Source: Bacillota bacterium (GTDB lineage Bacteria; Bacillota; Thermosediminibacteria; Thermosediminibacterales; Thermosediminibacteraceae). Taken from it: 49,807 bases of DNA. Below, piece after piece: positions 39,972 to 47,545 of this stretch; position 1 is the stretch's first letter, and the number at the start of each line of letters is the position of its first letter. Where the stretch lies: contig QGUT01000001.1 of assembly GCA_003242255.1 (NCBI GenBank), forward strand, positions 1 through 49,807. The letters run 5' to 3'. The notes beneath the pieces were generated by a model. The model did no database searches and was not told the DNA's origin. It was given only the letters and a program-made list of their open reading frames with translations. Both the position numbers and the translations under genes were made by a program.

Positions 39972-40129
39972 CTACCCAATGATACTGTCCGTCGGGGCCC
40001 TTCTTCAAGCTTTTTCCGGCCGCCGCCCAATTTGAATAGACGATCTTGGTATTATTTGCTTACAAAATAGCAATGGAGAGATTCGATATTGATTTGCTTG
40101 TTACCTTAAAATTTTTTTAAAAATAGGTG
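39972..40129. other. Non-coding stretch after the CRISPR array
   Basis: No credible gene, repeat or RNA was seen. The part from 39972 to 40030 is G+C-rich and could be the remnant of a lost gene; 40060-40129 is A+T-rich. Confidence 0.4.
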
Positions 40130-40158
40130 TTGCAATTTGATCCACAATAGTATATATT
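40130..40158 (+). promoter_or_regulatory. sigma-A promoter of the trpP T-box leader
   Basis: TTGCAA (40130-40135) and TATATT (40153-40158) are 17 bases apart, placing the start near 40165, just ahead of Stem I. Confidence 0.75.
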
Positions 40159-40171
40159 ATACTACAAAGTT

Positions 40172-40498
40172 TTAAACGGCAAATTCGATGACGGGGAAGA
40201 GTAACCCGGCTGCAAGGTCAAAGAGAGCCGCGGTAGGTGGGAGCGCGGTACCGGAGGTTGGGTGAATGGGCCCCGGAGAAGGTGCGGCGAAGTAAAGTAG
40301 CTGCACTCGGAAAGCCCTCCGTTAACTTAAGGGCGGGGTATCGCCGTGAAGGCCGTACCCTTAAAGCGAGCTATTCAGGGTGGCAAAAAGCATTTCATCC
40401 CCGGGGTGAAATGCTTTTTTGTTACTTTGGGCTAATTTGGGTGGCACCGCGGATGAAGAGCATCCGTCCCTTTCTGGGGCGGATGCTTTTTTATTTAT
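40172..40498 (+). promoter_or_regulatory. Tryptophan T-box riboswitch leader with duplicated T-box bulge and two terminators
   Basis: Stem I has AGAGAG (about 40223) and GGTGGGAGC loops; the specifier is TGG at 40267-40269 in GTGAA-TGG-GCCCC, matching tRNA-Trp. Two T-box bulge sequences follow. The first, GGGTGGCAAAAAG, starts near 40377 and runs into a 16-base hairpin (AAAAAGCATTTCA, 40385-40397, with TGAAATGCTTTTT, 40407-40419) and six T. The second, GGGTGGCACCGCGG, begins at 40438 and precedes a standard terminator (AGCATCCGTCCC, 40459-40470, with GGGGCGGATGCT, 40476-40487). TGGC in both would pair with a GCCA tRNA end, as expected for tRNA-Trp. Only one Stem I is present. Confidence 0.88.
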
Positions 40499-40524
40499 CA
40501 AAAATTTAAAAGGGGGTATCTCAC

Positions 40525-41040
40525 ATGAAACTGAGAGAGATGATTCTGACATCGCTTTTGATGGCCATAGGGCTGGTGCTCCACCAGGTCACGCCGCCCA
40601 TAGTCGCCGGGATGAAGCCCAATTTTCTGCTGGCTATGCTGTTCATCGCCCTCTTTTTAAATCCGGCTCCCAAAAACGCCTTGCTGGCGGGGTTGCTGGG
40701 AGGGATATTCGCGGCCCTTACCACCAGCTTCCCGGGAGGGCAGATAGCCAACATCGTGGATGAACTCATCACATCCCAGGTGATGGCGGCGTTGATCCGG
40801 GCAGGGAAAAACGTCAACCAGAAGATAATGGTGCCCGCAGTGGGATTTTTAGGAACCCTTTTGAGCGGCACGCTGTTTTTGCTCGTCGCCATGCTGGTGA
40901 CGGGGGCGCTCCCGGCGGCGTTTCCGGTGCTGTTCACCACCATAGTCATCCCGACGGCGGCCATAAATACGGTGGCCACCGTGGTGCTCTACGGCATAGT
41001 GGCGGCGACAAACAGCGTCGTAAAGCAGAAGGACGTGTGA
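40525..41040 (+). CDS. trpP: Tryptophan transporter, TrpP family
   Basis: A 171-residue membrane protein with about five hydrophobic segments. It matches the TrpP family (MILTSLLMAIGLVLHQV, GMKPNFLLAMLFIALFL, LLGGIFAALTTSFPGGQIAN, GALPAAFPVLFTTIV), thought to import tryptophan. The assignment is strengthened by the TGG specifier of the T-box leader. ATG 40525 follows AAAAGGGGG. In the family the transporter resembles the S component of ECF-type importers, and no energising ATPase is nearby. It ends at a short terminator. Confidence 0.9.
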   Translation: MKLREMILTSLLMAIGLVLHQVTPPIVAGMKPNFLLAMLFIALFLNPAPKNALLAGLLGGIFAALTTSFPGGQIANIVDELITSQVMAALIRAGKNVNQKIMVPAVGFLGTLLSGTLFLLVAMLVTGALPAAFPVLFTTIVIPTAAINTVATVVLYGIVAATNSVVKQKDV

Positions 41041-41047
41041 TGCTTTT

Positions 41048-41074
41048 CCCGGGATTCCCGGGTTTTATTTTTTG
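41048..41074 (+). terminator. Terminator after trpP
   Basis: CCCGGG (41048-41053) pairs with CCCGGG (41057-41062) around ATT, followed by TTTTATTTTTT. The stem is short but all G+C. Confidence 0.7.
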
Positions 41075-41081
41075 GTATAAT
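41073..41081 (+). promoter_or_regulatory. Extended -10 promoter of the S4-domain gene
   Basis: TGGTATAAT (41073-41081) is an extended -10 element (TGN before TATAAT); no -35 is seen. It follows the trpP terminator directly. Confidence 0.5.
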
Positions 41082-41120
41082 ATTAAAGTGATCAAAATGG
41101 CAAGAGCTGGAGGGTTAATC

Positions 41121-41882
41121 TTGAGGGAACAGGATGAAAAGATAGTGGAAGCTAAGATAAGGGACCTTTTTACGATGGCGATGAAGAACGGGGAGAAAAA
41201 GGCGAGCAATTTTCTCGACCCGTCCCAGCAGAAAATGGCGGAAGAAATAGCCCGGACCTATCCCGAGGCCGGATATTTTTTCAGCGGCGGCTTTGAGGAG
41301 GCCGAGAGGAAGGTCCTGGTGGTATTCCCCGAATTTTTAAAGGAAGAGCCCTTTGAACTCCCCGTTAAAGCCCTGAGGGTGAGGCCCAAGGACAGGGATG
41401 AGCGGCCGGGGCATCGGGATTACCTGGGAAGCGTGCTGGGCCTCGGAATAACGCGGGATAAGGTGGGGGACATAGTGATACACTCCGAGGGAGCCGATAT
41501 CTTGCTGAAAGAGGAAGTGGCCGACTACGTGGGGATGAACCTCTCGAAAGTGGGCAAAGTGCCGGTGGAAGTAGAGGAGATCTCCTTAAAGGAAGTGGCC
41601 TGCCCCGAAAGGCGGTACAGGGAAATAAAGGGCACGGTGGCATCCCTCAGGCTGGATGCCGTTGCGAGCCTGGCCTTTGGCATCTCCAGGTCCAAGATGG
41701 CCCCTTACATAAAAGGCGAAAACGTGCGGGTGAATTTCAGGACCGTGAAGGACCCTTCGGCGGAGATAAAGGAAGGCGATGTCATCTCCGCCCAGCGGCT
41801 CGGCAGGGCCAAGGTGGTAGAAATAGGGGGGAGCAGTAAAAAGGGCAGGATTTACGTCACCCTGCACCGGTTCACCGGGTGA
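41121..41882 (+). CDS. YlmH-like S4-domain RNA-binding protein
   Basis: A 253-residue protein of the YlmH family: an N-terminal alpha/beta region (about 1-90, KKASNFLDPSQQKMAEEIA, YFFSGGFEEAERKVLVVFP), a linker with RDYLGSVLGLGITRDKVGDI, and a C-terminal S4 RNA-binding domain (about 175-250, SLRLDAVASLAFGISRSKMA). Bacterial YlmH associates with ribosomes, and Bacillus ylmH lies in the division and cell-wall cluster; here it is detached from that cluster. TTG 41121 follows GGAGGG by 6 bases and removes a hydrophobic out-of-family N-terminal stretch. Ends at a terminator. Confidence 0.88.
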   Translation: MREQDEKIVEAKIRDLFTMAMKNGEKKASNFLDPSQQKMAEEIARTYPEAGYFFSGGFEEAERKVLVVFPEFLKEEPFELPVKALRVRPKDRDERPGHRDYLGSVLGLGITRDKVGDIVIHSEGADILLKEEVADYVGMNLSKVGKVPVEVEEISLKEVACPERRYREIKGTVASLRLDAVASLAFGISRSKMAPYIKGENVRVNFRTVKDPSAEIKEGDVISAQRLGRAKVVEIGGSSKKGRIYVTLHRFTG

Positions 41883-41890
41883 TTTTAAGG

Positions 41891-41917
41891 CGCTGCTTTG
41901 AAAAAGCAGCGTTTTTT
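41891..41917 (+). terminator. Terminator after the S4-domain gene
   Basis: CGCTGCTTT (41891-41899) pairs with AAAGCAGCG (41903-41911) around GAA, followed by six T. Confidence 0.9.
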
Positions 41918-41932
41918 ATTTCCCCCCACATT

Positions 41933-41950
41933 TTGTGATAAGTATCACAA
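41933..41950. promoter_or_regulatory. Crp/Fnr-type palindrome upstream of the FNT gene
   Basis: TTGTGATAAGTATCACAA is a perfect 18-base inverted repeat with the TGTGA-N6-TCACA pattern of Crp/Fnr proteins. It lies 162 bases before the FNT start codon and about 85 bases before the best -35 element. Confidence 0.65.
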
Positions 41951-42034
41951 TTGTGAAGAAAATAGGTTATATGAGATAAATTGAAACCTATTGATTGTAA
42001 AAAATAAATGAAATGGAACAACAATTCTAGAATA

Positions 42035-42063
42035 TAGACAATTTAATAATACTATGATATTAT
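42035..42063 (+). promoter_or_regulatory. sigma-A promoter of the FNT/methyltransferase operon
   Basis: TAGACA (42035-42040) and TATTAT (42058-42063) are 17 bases apart. An additional promoter nearer the palindrome at 41933 cannot be excluded. Confidence 0.55.
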
Positions 42064-42112
42064 TGAAGATGTATATACATGTTTGAAAAATTTAACAAGA
42101 AGGGAGATGGGG

Positions 42113-42952
42113 ATGGAAAAAGAGAAAAGGTTTCTTACAATTAGGGAAGTTATTGAAGCTACCATTGCGAACGGGAAAAGGAAGGCCGGCCTGACTTTCC
42201 CTCAGATGCTTTTGCTTGGGATCATGGCGGGCGTCTACATCGGTTTCGGCGGGTTTGCTTCAATTACCATAATGCAGACTTTGAAAAACATCGACGTGGG
42301 CCTCATGAAATTCGCCGGTGCCATGGTGTTTCCTGTTGGACTCATGATGGTGGTCATATGCGGCGCCGAGCTTTTCACCGGAAACAACCTCATGGTTTTT
42401 TCCCTGCTGAAGCGAGAGATCGGGCCAGCGGGGCTCCTGCGGAATTGGATTACCGTTTATTCTGCCAACTTCGTAGGTTCCGTGCTGCTCGCTGCCCTTA
42501 TCGCAAGTGGCGGGTATCTGCAGGGCAGCGTGCAGGAAATGGCGATTTCAGTGGGGCAGAGCAAGATATTTTCCAGTTTCACGGTACCCCTGGTGAGGGG
42601 GATATTGTGCAACATTCTCGTAGTTCTGGCCATTATGATGGCGACTGCCTCGCAGGATATCGTGTCCAAGATATTCTCCTGCTGGTTCCCCATAATGCTG
42701 TTCGTCCTCTCGGGCTACGAGCACAGCGTGGCGAATATGTTTTTCCTCCCGCTGGCCAAGTTCAGCGGTTTGAACGTGACGTGGGGAGAAATTTTTGCCC
42801 GAAACCTCATCCCGGTGACCCTGGGGAATCTGATCGGGGGAGCGGTAATAATTCCCACGGTCTACTTTGCGGCGTATTTCGGCGAAGAGAGGAAGAGCCG
42901 GGATATAAAGATAAATAAAGCGGGACTATCTCTGGTTAAGAGAGGACGGTGA
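42113..42952 (+). CDS. Formate/nitrite transporter family channel
   Basis: A 279-residue membrane protein of the FNT family (FocA, NirC, HSC), which conduct small monovalent anions such as formate, nitrite or HS-. Six hydrophobic segments are seen. Family landmarks: MAGVYIGFGGFASITIM (first helix), CGAELFTGNNLMVFSLL (about residues 83-99) and a late FVLSGYEHSVANMFFLPLA with the conserved central His. ATG 42113 is 6 bases after AAGGGAG; ATG 42107 is too near. It is followed directly by a corrinoid protein and methyltransferase gene. The transported molecule is unknown; formate from methyl oxidation is one idea. Confidence 0.92.
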   Translation: MEKEKRFLTIREVIEATIANGKRKAGLTFPQMLLLGIMAGVYIGFGGFASITIMQTLKNIDVGLMKFAGAMVFPVGLMMVVICGAELFTGNNLMVFSLLKREIGPAGLLRNWITVYSANFVGSVLLAALIASGGYLQGSVQEMAISVGQSKIFSSFTVPLVRGILCNILVVLAIMMATASQDIVSKIFSCWFPIMLFVLSGYEHSVANMFFLPLAKFSGLNVTWGEIFARNLIPVTLGNLIGGAVIIPTVYFAAYFGEERKSRDIKINKAGLSLVKRGR

Positions 42953-42972
42953 GGTCATTTGCTTGTAATAAA

Positions 42973-42996
42973 TATCCTCATTGAATATTGAGGATA
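42973..42996 (+). repeat. Hairpin between the FNT and corrinoid protein genes
   Basis: TATCCTCA (42973-42980) pairs with TGAGGATA (42989-42996) around TTGAATAT. No T-run follows, so it is more likely an RNA-stability element or operator than a terminator. Confidence 0.5.
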
Positions 42997-43019
42997 ATAT
43001 TAATGCGAGGAGGGTTAAT

Positions 43020-43649
43020 ATGTTAGAGGAAATTTTAAATAGCATAGTGGAGATGGATGAAGAAGCAGTAGAAAAGGCAAGAAAATACCTGGACGAAGGG
43101 GGAGAGCCCCAGAAGCTGCTGGAAGCGTGCCGGGACGCGATGGGAGAAATCGGCGCCAGGTTCGAGAAGGGTGAATACTTCCTCTCCGAGCTGATACTGG
43201 GCGGCGAAATATTCAGGCAGATAATGGATTTCACCCTGCCGAAACTCAAGAGCGGGGCTGCGAAGAAGATAGGCAAGATGGTCCTGGGCACTGTAAAGGA
43301 AGACGTGCACAACATAGGAAAAGACATTTTCAAAGTGTTCGCTGAAGCCTCCGGTTTTGAAGTGGTGGACCTGGGCGTGGACACGCCGGAAGAAAAGTTC
43401 GTAGAGGCGGTGAAGGAGCACAAACCCGATATAGTGGGGATGTCGTGCCTGATCACTGCCGGAGTGACATCGATGAAGAAGACAGTGGACAAGCTGAAGG
43501 AAGCCGGCTTGAGGGACAGCGTGAAGATCATCATCGGCGGCGGACGGGTGGACGAGACCGTGAAGGAATTCACCGGAGCGGATGCCTGGTCCGATGACGC
43601 GGCTAAAGGCGTAAGGCTTTGCAAACAATTAATAGGCTTGGAGGGTTAA
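43020..43649 (+). CDS. Corrinoid (methyl-carrier) protein, MtaC/MtmC type
   Basis: A 209-residue cytosolic protein that carries a methyl group on a cobamide. The N-terminal helical cap (about 1-88, with EIGARFEKGEYFLSELILGG) and the C-terminal Rossmann-like B12-binding domain (about 90-205) match methanol/methylamine corrinoid proteins. The lower-ligand motif DVHNIGKD is at about 99-106, with GMSCLITAGVTSMK and KIIIGGGRVDE further on. ATG 43020 follows GAGGAGGG. The partner methyltransferase follows 2 bases after the stop, and an activating ATPase two genes on. Confidence 0.95.
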   Translation: MLEEILNSIVEMDEEAVEKARKYLDEGGEPQKLLEACRDAMGEIGARFEKGEYFLSELILGGEIFRQIMDFTLPKLKSGAAKKIGKMVLGTVKEDVHNIGKDIFKVFAEASGFEVVDLGVDTPEEKFVEAVKEHKPDIVGMSCLITAGVTSMKKTVDKLKEAGLRDSVKIIIGGGRVDETVKEFTGADAWSDDAAKGVRLCKQLIGLEG

Positions 43650-43651
43650 AA

Positions 43652-44875
43652 ATGGCGTGCTGCGTAAAGGAATTGGCTGAAAAGAGGATGGCCCGCCTCA
43701 TGGCGGCGATGAATCTGGAGGAACCGGACAGAGTGCCCCTGGTAGGGGTAGGGGGAGACGTTATTCCGGCTTATTCGGGTCTCACCATGGAGGAATATTA
43801 TTTCGATACCGAAAAAATGGTAAAAGCTATTGAAAAATTCATAAAGGACTTCCCCTGCGACTGGCCCTTTGCCGCTTTGATCGCAGGCCTGGACGGCCGG
43901 GTGTTCAACGTGGCCTTCTCGGAATACCCGGATCTGAGCATAAACCTCACCTTCATAACCGGGCCGATGCACAAAGTGCTGGGAGATAAGTACTACAGAT
44001 ATCCGGGCATGGAGATATCCGTCGATTCGTCGCCCCAGTTTATAGGCGGGACTTTCATGGAAGCCGACGAATACGATAAGCTCATAGCCGATCCGGTGAA
44101 ATTTATCGCCGAGACGGTACTGCCCAGGGCCTGCCGCAACCTGGAGAATCCCCGCCAGGCCATGGCCACGATGATGAGGCTGGGAAGGGAGATAGACAAC
44201 TTCAACGCCTTGATGGGCCAGATAGTCGGGAAAATGGTGGAAAACGGATACCCGGCGATGGCCGTCGGCGGCGCCTACGCTCCGCTGGACCTGATCGGAG
44301 ACTTCCTGAGGGGCGTAGAGAATGTGCTCCTCGACCTCAGAAGGTATCCGGAGAAAGTAAAGGCGGCGACGGAGGCCTTGGTAGAGCCCATAACGAATTA
44401 CGCTCTGGCCCACAAGAGCATGGGCGCCAATTTAGCCTTTATACCGCTGCACCTCAACGAATACCTGTCTCCCAAGCTTTATAAGGAATTCTACTGGCCG
44501 ACCCTCAAAGAAATCATCGAAAGGCTCGTAAAAGAAGGCTTCAAGGTAATGGTGTTCTTCGAAGGAAAGCACGATCCGCACCTGGAGACGATCCTGGAAC
44601 TGCCCAAAGGCTGGGGCATCGCCTATTTCGAAAAAACCGATGTGGTAAAGGCGAAGGAAGTTCTTAAAGGTCATACCTGCGTGATGGGCGGCCTTCCCAT
44701 GAGTCTGATCGTAGGAGGGACGCCGGAGCAGATCGACGAACACGTGAAGAACCTGCTGGAAAAGGTAAAACCGGGTGGAGGCTTCATACTGGCCCCGGGC
44801 GTCAGCACCGCTCCGAGGGAGACGCCGGCGGAGAACATAAAGGCCCTTGCGGAAGCAGTGGAGAAGTATGGTTGA
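43652..44875 (+). CDS. UroD-family cobamide methyltransferase
   Basis: A 407-residue protein of the uroporphyrinogen decarboxylase superfamily, the branch that includes MtaA/MtbA and O-demethylase methyltransferases. NLEEPDRVPLVGVGGDVIPA, the central GAYAPLDLIGDFLRGV, LHLNEYLSPKLYKEFYWPTL and a late GHTCVMGGLPMSLI are visible. In MtaA-type enzymes zinc is held by His-x-Cys and a later Cys; HTC (about residues 345-347) is a candidate. The substrate could be a methylated donor or the terminal acceptor. At 407 residues it is longer than MtaA. ATG 43652 follows GGAGGG. Confidence 0.88.
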   Translation: MACCVKELAEKRMARLMAAMNLEEPDRVPLVGVGGDVIPAYSGLTMEEYYFDTEKMVKAIEKFIKDFPCDWPFAALIAGLDGRVFNVAFSEYPDLSINLTFITGPMHKVLGDKYYRYPGMEISVDSSPQFIGGTFMEADEYDKLIADPVKFIAETVLPRACRNLENPRQAMATMMRLGREIDNFNALMGQIVGKMVENGYPAMAVGGAYAPLDLIGDFLRGVENVLLDLRRYPEKVKAATEALVEPITNYALAHKSMGANLAFIPLHLNEYLSPKLYKEFYWPTLKEIIERLVKEGFKVMVFFEGKHDPHLETILELPKGWGIAYFEKTDVVKAKEVLKGHTCVMGGLPMSLIVGGTPEQIDEHVKNLLEKVKPGGGFILAPGVSTAPRETPAENIKALAEAVEKYG

Positions 44876-44880
44876 TAGAG

Positions 44881-44916
44881 AGCCGGCCGCTGAATTTCAG
44901 CGGCCGGCTTAAAATT
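44881..44916 (+). terminator. Strong hairpin after the methyltransferase gene
   Basis: AGCCGGCCGCTG (44881-44892) pairs perfectly with CAGCGGCCGGCT (44898-44909) around AATTT. Only TAAAATTTG follows, so it may be a partial terminator that lowers read-through to the activator gene. Confidence 0.65.
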
Positions 44917-45015
44917 TGTCAGGTGCTATTTTTTTTATTAATTTTTTGCAAATATTATGGTAAAATATATTAAAATGTATTAAAATCATAAGATTCTTAT
45001 ACAGGTGGTGTTCTT

Positions 45016-46773
45016 ATGAAAAAATACACGGTTACTTTGATGCCGGAGAACTTAAAACTTCAGGCGGTGGAGAACGCTACGTTAAAAGATGTATTTGGCG
45101 AATACGGCATAAAATTTGAATTTCCCTGCGCCGGCACGGGTAAATGCAAAAAATGTAAGGTCAGGATCGTAAAGGGAAGCTCCGAGGATGAAGTCCTGGC
45201 CTGTCGGTTCAAGGTGACCGAAGATGTGGTGGTAGAAATACCGAAGATGGAGCAAAAGCACGAGATCTTAGAGGAAGGCGTCGAACGGGAGGTAGAGCTG
45301 GACCCGCTGGTGAAGAAGCGCTACGCCGAACTGCCGCCGCCGTCGCTGGAGGATAACCGGGACGACTTGAAGAGATTGACGGGAAATGTGCCTCTAAAGT
45401 CCAACCTCAAAGTCTTGAGGGAGTTGCCCGAAAAAATTAGGGAAAGCGAATTTAAAGTCACCCTGGTGACCTGGAAGGACGAGGTCCTGGCCATTGAAAA
45501 AGGAGATACCAGCCTGGTGCATCTGGGGATGGCCTTTGACATCGGCACCACCACGATAGCCGGTTACCTTTTGAATTTGAGCACGGGCGCGGAGATAGCG
45601 AGGGTGTCAGCCCTGAACCCCCAGACCAAGTTCGGCACCGATGTAATTTCGAGGATAAATCTGGCTTCCCAGACGCCGGACGGCCTGGAAAAACTTCACC
45701 GGGAAGTGGTAAACGAACTCAACAATTTGATAGAAAAGGCTCTAGCCGGCACCGATTTCAAGAGGGAGGACATCTACGCTGTCACGACGGTGGGCAATAC
45801 GACCATGCAGCACCTGTTCTTGAAGGTCCAGCCGAAATACCTCGCTCTGGCCCCTTATGTGCCCGTTTTTTCGGAGCCCGTGGTCGTAGACGCAGCGGAG
45901 CTCGGGATAAGAATCAATCCGGACGGCAAGGTCTTTGCCATGCCGAACATAGCCGGCTTTGTCGGAGCCGATACGGTCAGCGCGGCTTTGGCCTGCGAGA
46001 TGGACAAATACGATGAACTCAGGCTCCTCATCGACATAGGCACTAACGGGGAGATGGTGCTGGGGACGAAAGACAAGCTCCTGGCCTGCTCTACTGCCGC
46101 CGGACCCGCCTTCGAAGGCGTCCACATAGCCTGCGGCATGCGGGGGGCTACGGGAGCTATAGACCACGTTAAAATCGAGGAAGGCCTGAAATATACGGTG
46201 ATAGGCGGAGGAAAGCCCGCCGGCATATGCGGCTCAGGCCTTCTGGACATAGTGGCGGAGCTCCTTAAAGTAGGCATTGTGGACAAAAGGGGGCGCATGG
46301 CAAAGCCCGAGACAATTTCAGGGCCGGCGGAAATCTACAAAGATAGGCTCCGGGATATAAACGGCTTCTTGTCCTTCGTATTGGAAGAGGATACGGCAAC
46401 GGGCCAGCCCGTATTCGTAAACCAGAAGGATATAAGGGAAGTGCAGCTGGCAAAAGGAGCCATTGCGGCGGGGATTCAAATCCTACTGGAGTTCTTCGGA
46501 GCCGAGGTGGAAGACATAAAGGAGGTATTTCTGGCCGGAGCCTTCGGGAACTATTTGAAGCCGGAAAGCGCCTGCAGGATCGGGTTGATTCCGCCCGAAC
46601 TGGAGGGGAGGATAAAGCCCGTGGGAAATGCGGCCGGAGTGGGCGCCAAGCTGGCCCTGCTTTCGGAAAGGGAATACGAACGGGCTGTCAGGCTCTCGCA
46701 AAATATACACTATATAGAGCTCAGTGCCCTGCCCCAATTCAGCCAGATTTTTGCCAAGAAAATAGTATTTTAA
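45016..46773 (+). CDS. Corrinoid-protein reductive activator with N-terminal [2Fe-2S] (RACo/DUF4445 type)
   Basis: A 585-residue ATP-dependent enzyme that re-reduces inactive Co(II) corrinoid to Co(I). Residues about 1-85 are a plant-type ferredoxin domain with CAGTGKCKKCK and a later Cys (C-x5-C-x2-C-xn-C). A linker (about 85-165) leads to an actin-like ASKHA ATPase region: MAFDIGTTTIAGYLL (about 174-188), TTVGNTTMQHLF (about 257-268), LLIDIGTNGEMVLG (about 338-351) and FLAGAFGNYLKPE (about 505-517). ATG 45016 follows CAGGTGGTG. It has about 140 bases of A+T-rich leader with a weak TTGCAA and possible -10. It completes the corrinoid module with 43020 and 43652. Confidence 0.94.
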   Translation: MKKYTVTLMPENLKLQAVENATLKDVFGEYGIKFEFPCAGTGKCKKCKVRIVKGSSEDEVLACRFKVTEDVVVEIPKMEQKHEILEEGVEREVELDPLVKKRYAELPPPSLEDNRDDLKRLTGNVPLKSNLKVLRELPEKIRESEFKVTLVTWKDEVLAIEKGDTSLVHLGMAFDIGTTTIAGYLLNLSTGAEIARVSALNPQTKFGTDVISRINLASQTPDGLEKLHREVVNELNNLIEKALAGTDFKREDIYAVTTVGNTTMQHLFLKVQPKYLALAPYVPVFSEPVVVDAAELGIRINPDGKVFAMPNIAGFVGADTVSAALACEMDKYDELRLLIDIGTNGEMVLGTKDKLLACSTAAGPAFEGVHIACGMRGATGAIDHVKIEEGLKYTVIGGGKPAGICGSGLLDIVAELLKVGIVDKRGRMAKPETISGPAEIYKDRLRDINGFLSFVLEEDTATGQPVFVNQKDIREVQLAKGAIAAGIQILLEFFGAEVEDIKEVFLAGAFGNYLKPESACRIGLIPPELEGRIKPVGNAAGVGAKLALLSEREYERAVRLSQNIHYIELSALPQFSQIFAKKIVF

Positions 46774-46787
46774 CCGTATCGGAAATA

Positions 46788-46816
46788 TTGACTGGGCCCC
46801 GCAAAATTGCTATTAT
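46788..46816 (+). promoter_or_regulatory. sigma-A promoter of azlCD
   Basis: TTGACT (46788-46793) and TATTAT (46811-46816) are 17 bases apart, about 40 bases before the azlC ATG. Confidence 0.7.
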
Positions 46817-46864
46817 TTTAAATTAAAACACTGAAGACACCACCGATGTATCTTGGAGGAACCT

Positions 46865-47545
46865 ATGACTGCCTGCGAGAAAAAAGAGTTGCTGTTCGGA
46901 ATCAAGAGGGCATTCCCCATTGTAATGGGATACGTGCCCGTGGGCTTCGCCCTGGGAGTGCTGGCGGCCGATGCGGGGCTCACTCCCTTTCAAACGGGCA
47001 TGATGTCTCTGATGGTATACGCGGGCTCTGCCCAATTTATAGCCGTGAGCATGCTTGCGGCCGGTGCGAGTTACCTCGCCATAATAGCCACCACCTTTTT
47101 GGTAAACTTGCGCCATCTGCTTTTCAGCGCTTCCCTGAGCCCTTACTTTAAGGACCTTGACCACAGGCTAATACCATTGATTTCTTTTTACATCACCGAT
47201 GAAAGTTTTGCGGTGAGCATCACCGATGTGAAGGAGAAAGTTCGGGGATACGCCTATTTCCTGGGCCTTTACGTCACTTCCTACTTGAGCTGGGTCCTGA
47301 GCACCGTGCTGGGTGCCGCCTTCGGGTCACTGATACCGGATACGCGAGCGCTGGGCTTTGATTTCGCCCTGCCCGGGATGTTTCTGGCGCTCCTCTGCAT
47401 GCAGATAAAGGACGGGAAGAAGGCCTTCGCGGCCTTGATGGCGGGAGGCCTTTCCCTGTTTTTCCTCTGGGTTTTGCCGGGCAACTGGAACGTTATTCTG
47501 GCTTCGGTCATAACGGCCGCAATGGGGGTGCTGCTGGAAAGGTGA
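46865..47545 (+). CDS. azlC: AzlC branched-chain amino acid exporter, large subunit
   Basis: A 226-residue membrane protein of the AzlC/YgaZ family, which exports branched-chain amino acids or related compounds together with AzlD. KRAFPIVMGYVPVGFALGVL, MVYAGSAQFIAVSML and TTFLVNLRHLLFSASLSPYF are diagnostic, and about seven hydrophobic segments are visible. ATG 46865 lies 4 bases after GGAGGA; the in-frame TTG 46853 overlaps it. Its stop overlaps azlD by 4 bases (GTGA). Confidence 0.94.
   Translation: MTACEKKELLFGIKRAFPIVMGYVPVGFALGVLAADAGLTPFQTGMMSLMVYAGSAQFIAVSMLAAGASYLAIIATTFLVNLRHLLFSASLSPYFKDLDHRLIPLISFYITDESFAVSITDVKEKVRGYAYFLGLYVTSYLSWVLSTVLGAAFGSLIPDTRALGFDFALPGMFLALLCMQIKDGKKAFAALMAGGLSLFFLWVLPGNWNVILASVITAAMGVLLER

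Noticed and set aside
39827..40030. A minus-strand open frame across the CRISPR array
   Set aside because: It reads through repeats and spacers, has no ribosome binding site and no recognisable product.
44881..44916. A full transcription end between the methyltransferase and the corrinoid activator
   Set aside because: The hairpin is strong but lacks a T-run, and the activator's function belongs with the upstream genes, so partial read-through is more likely.
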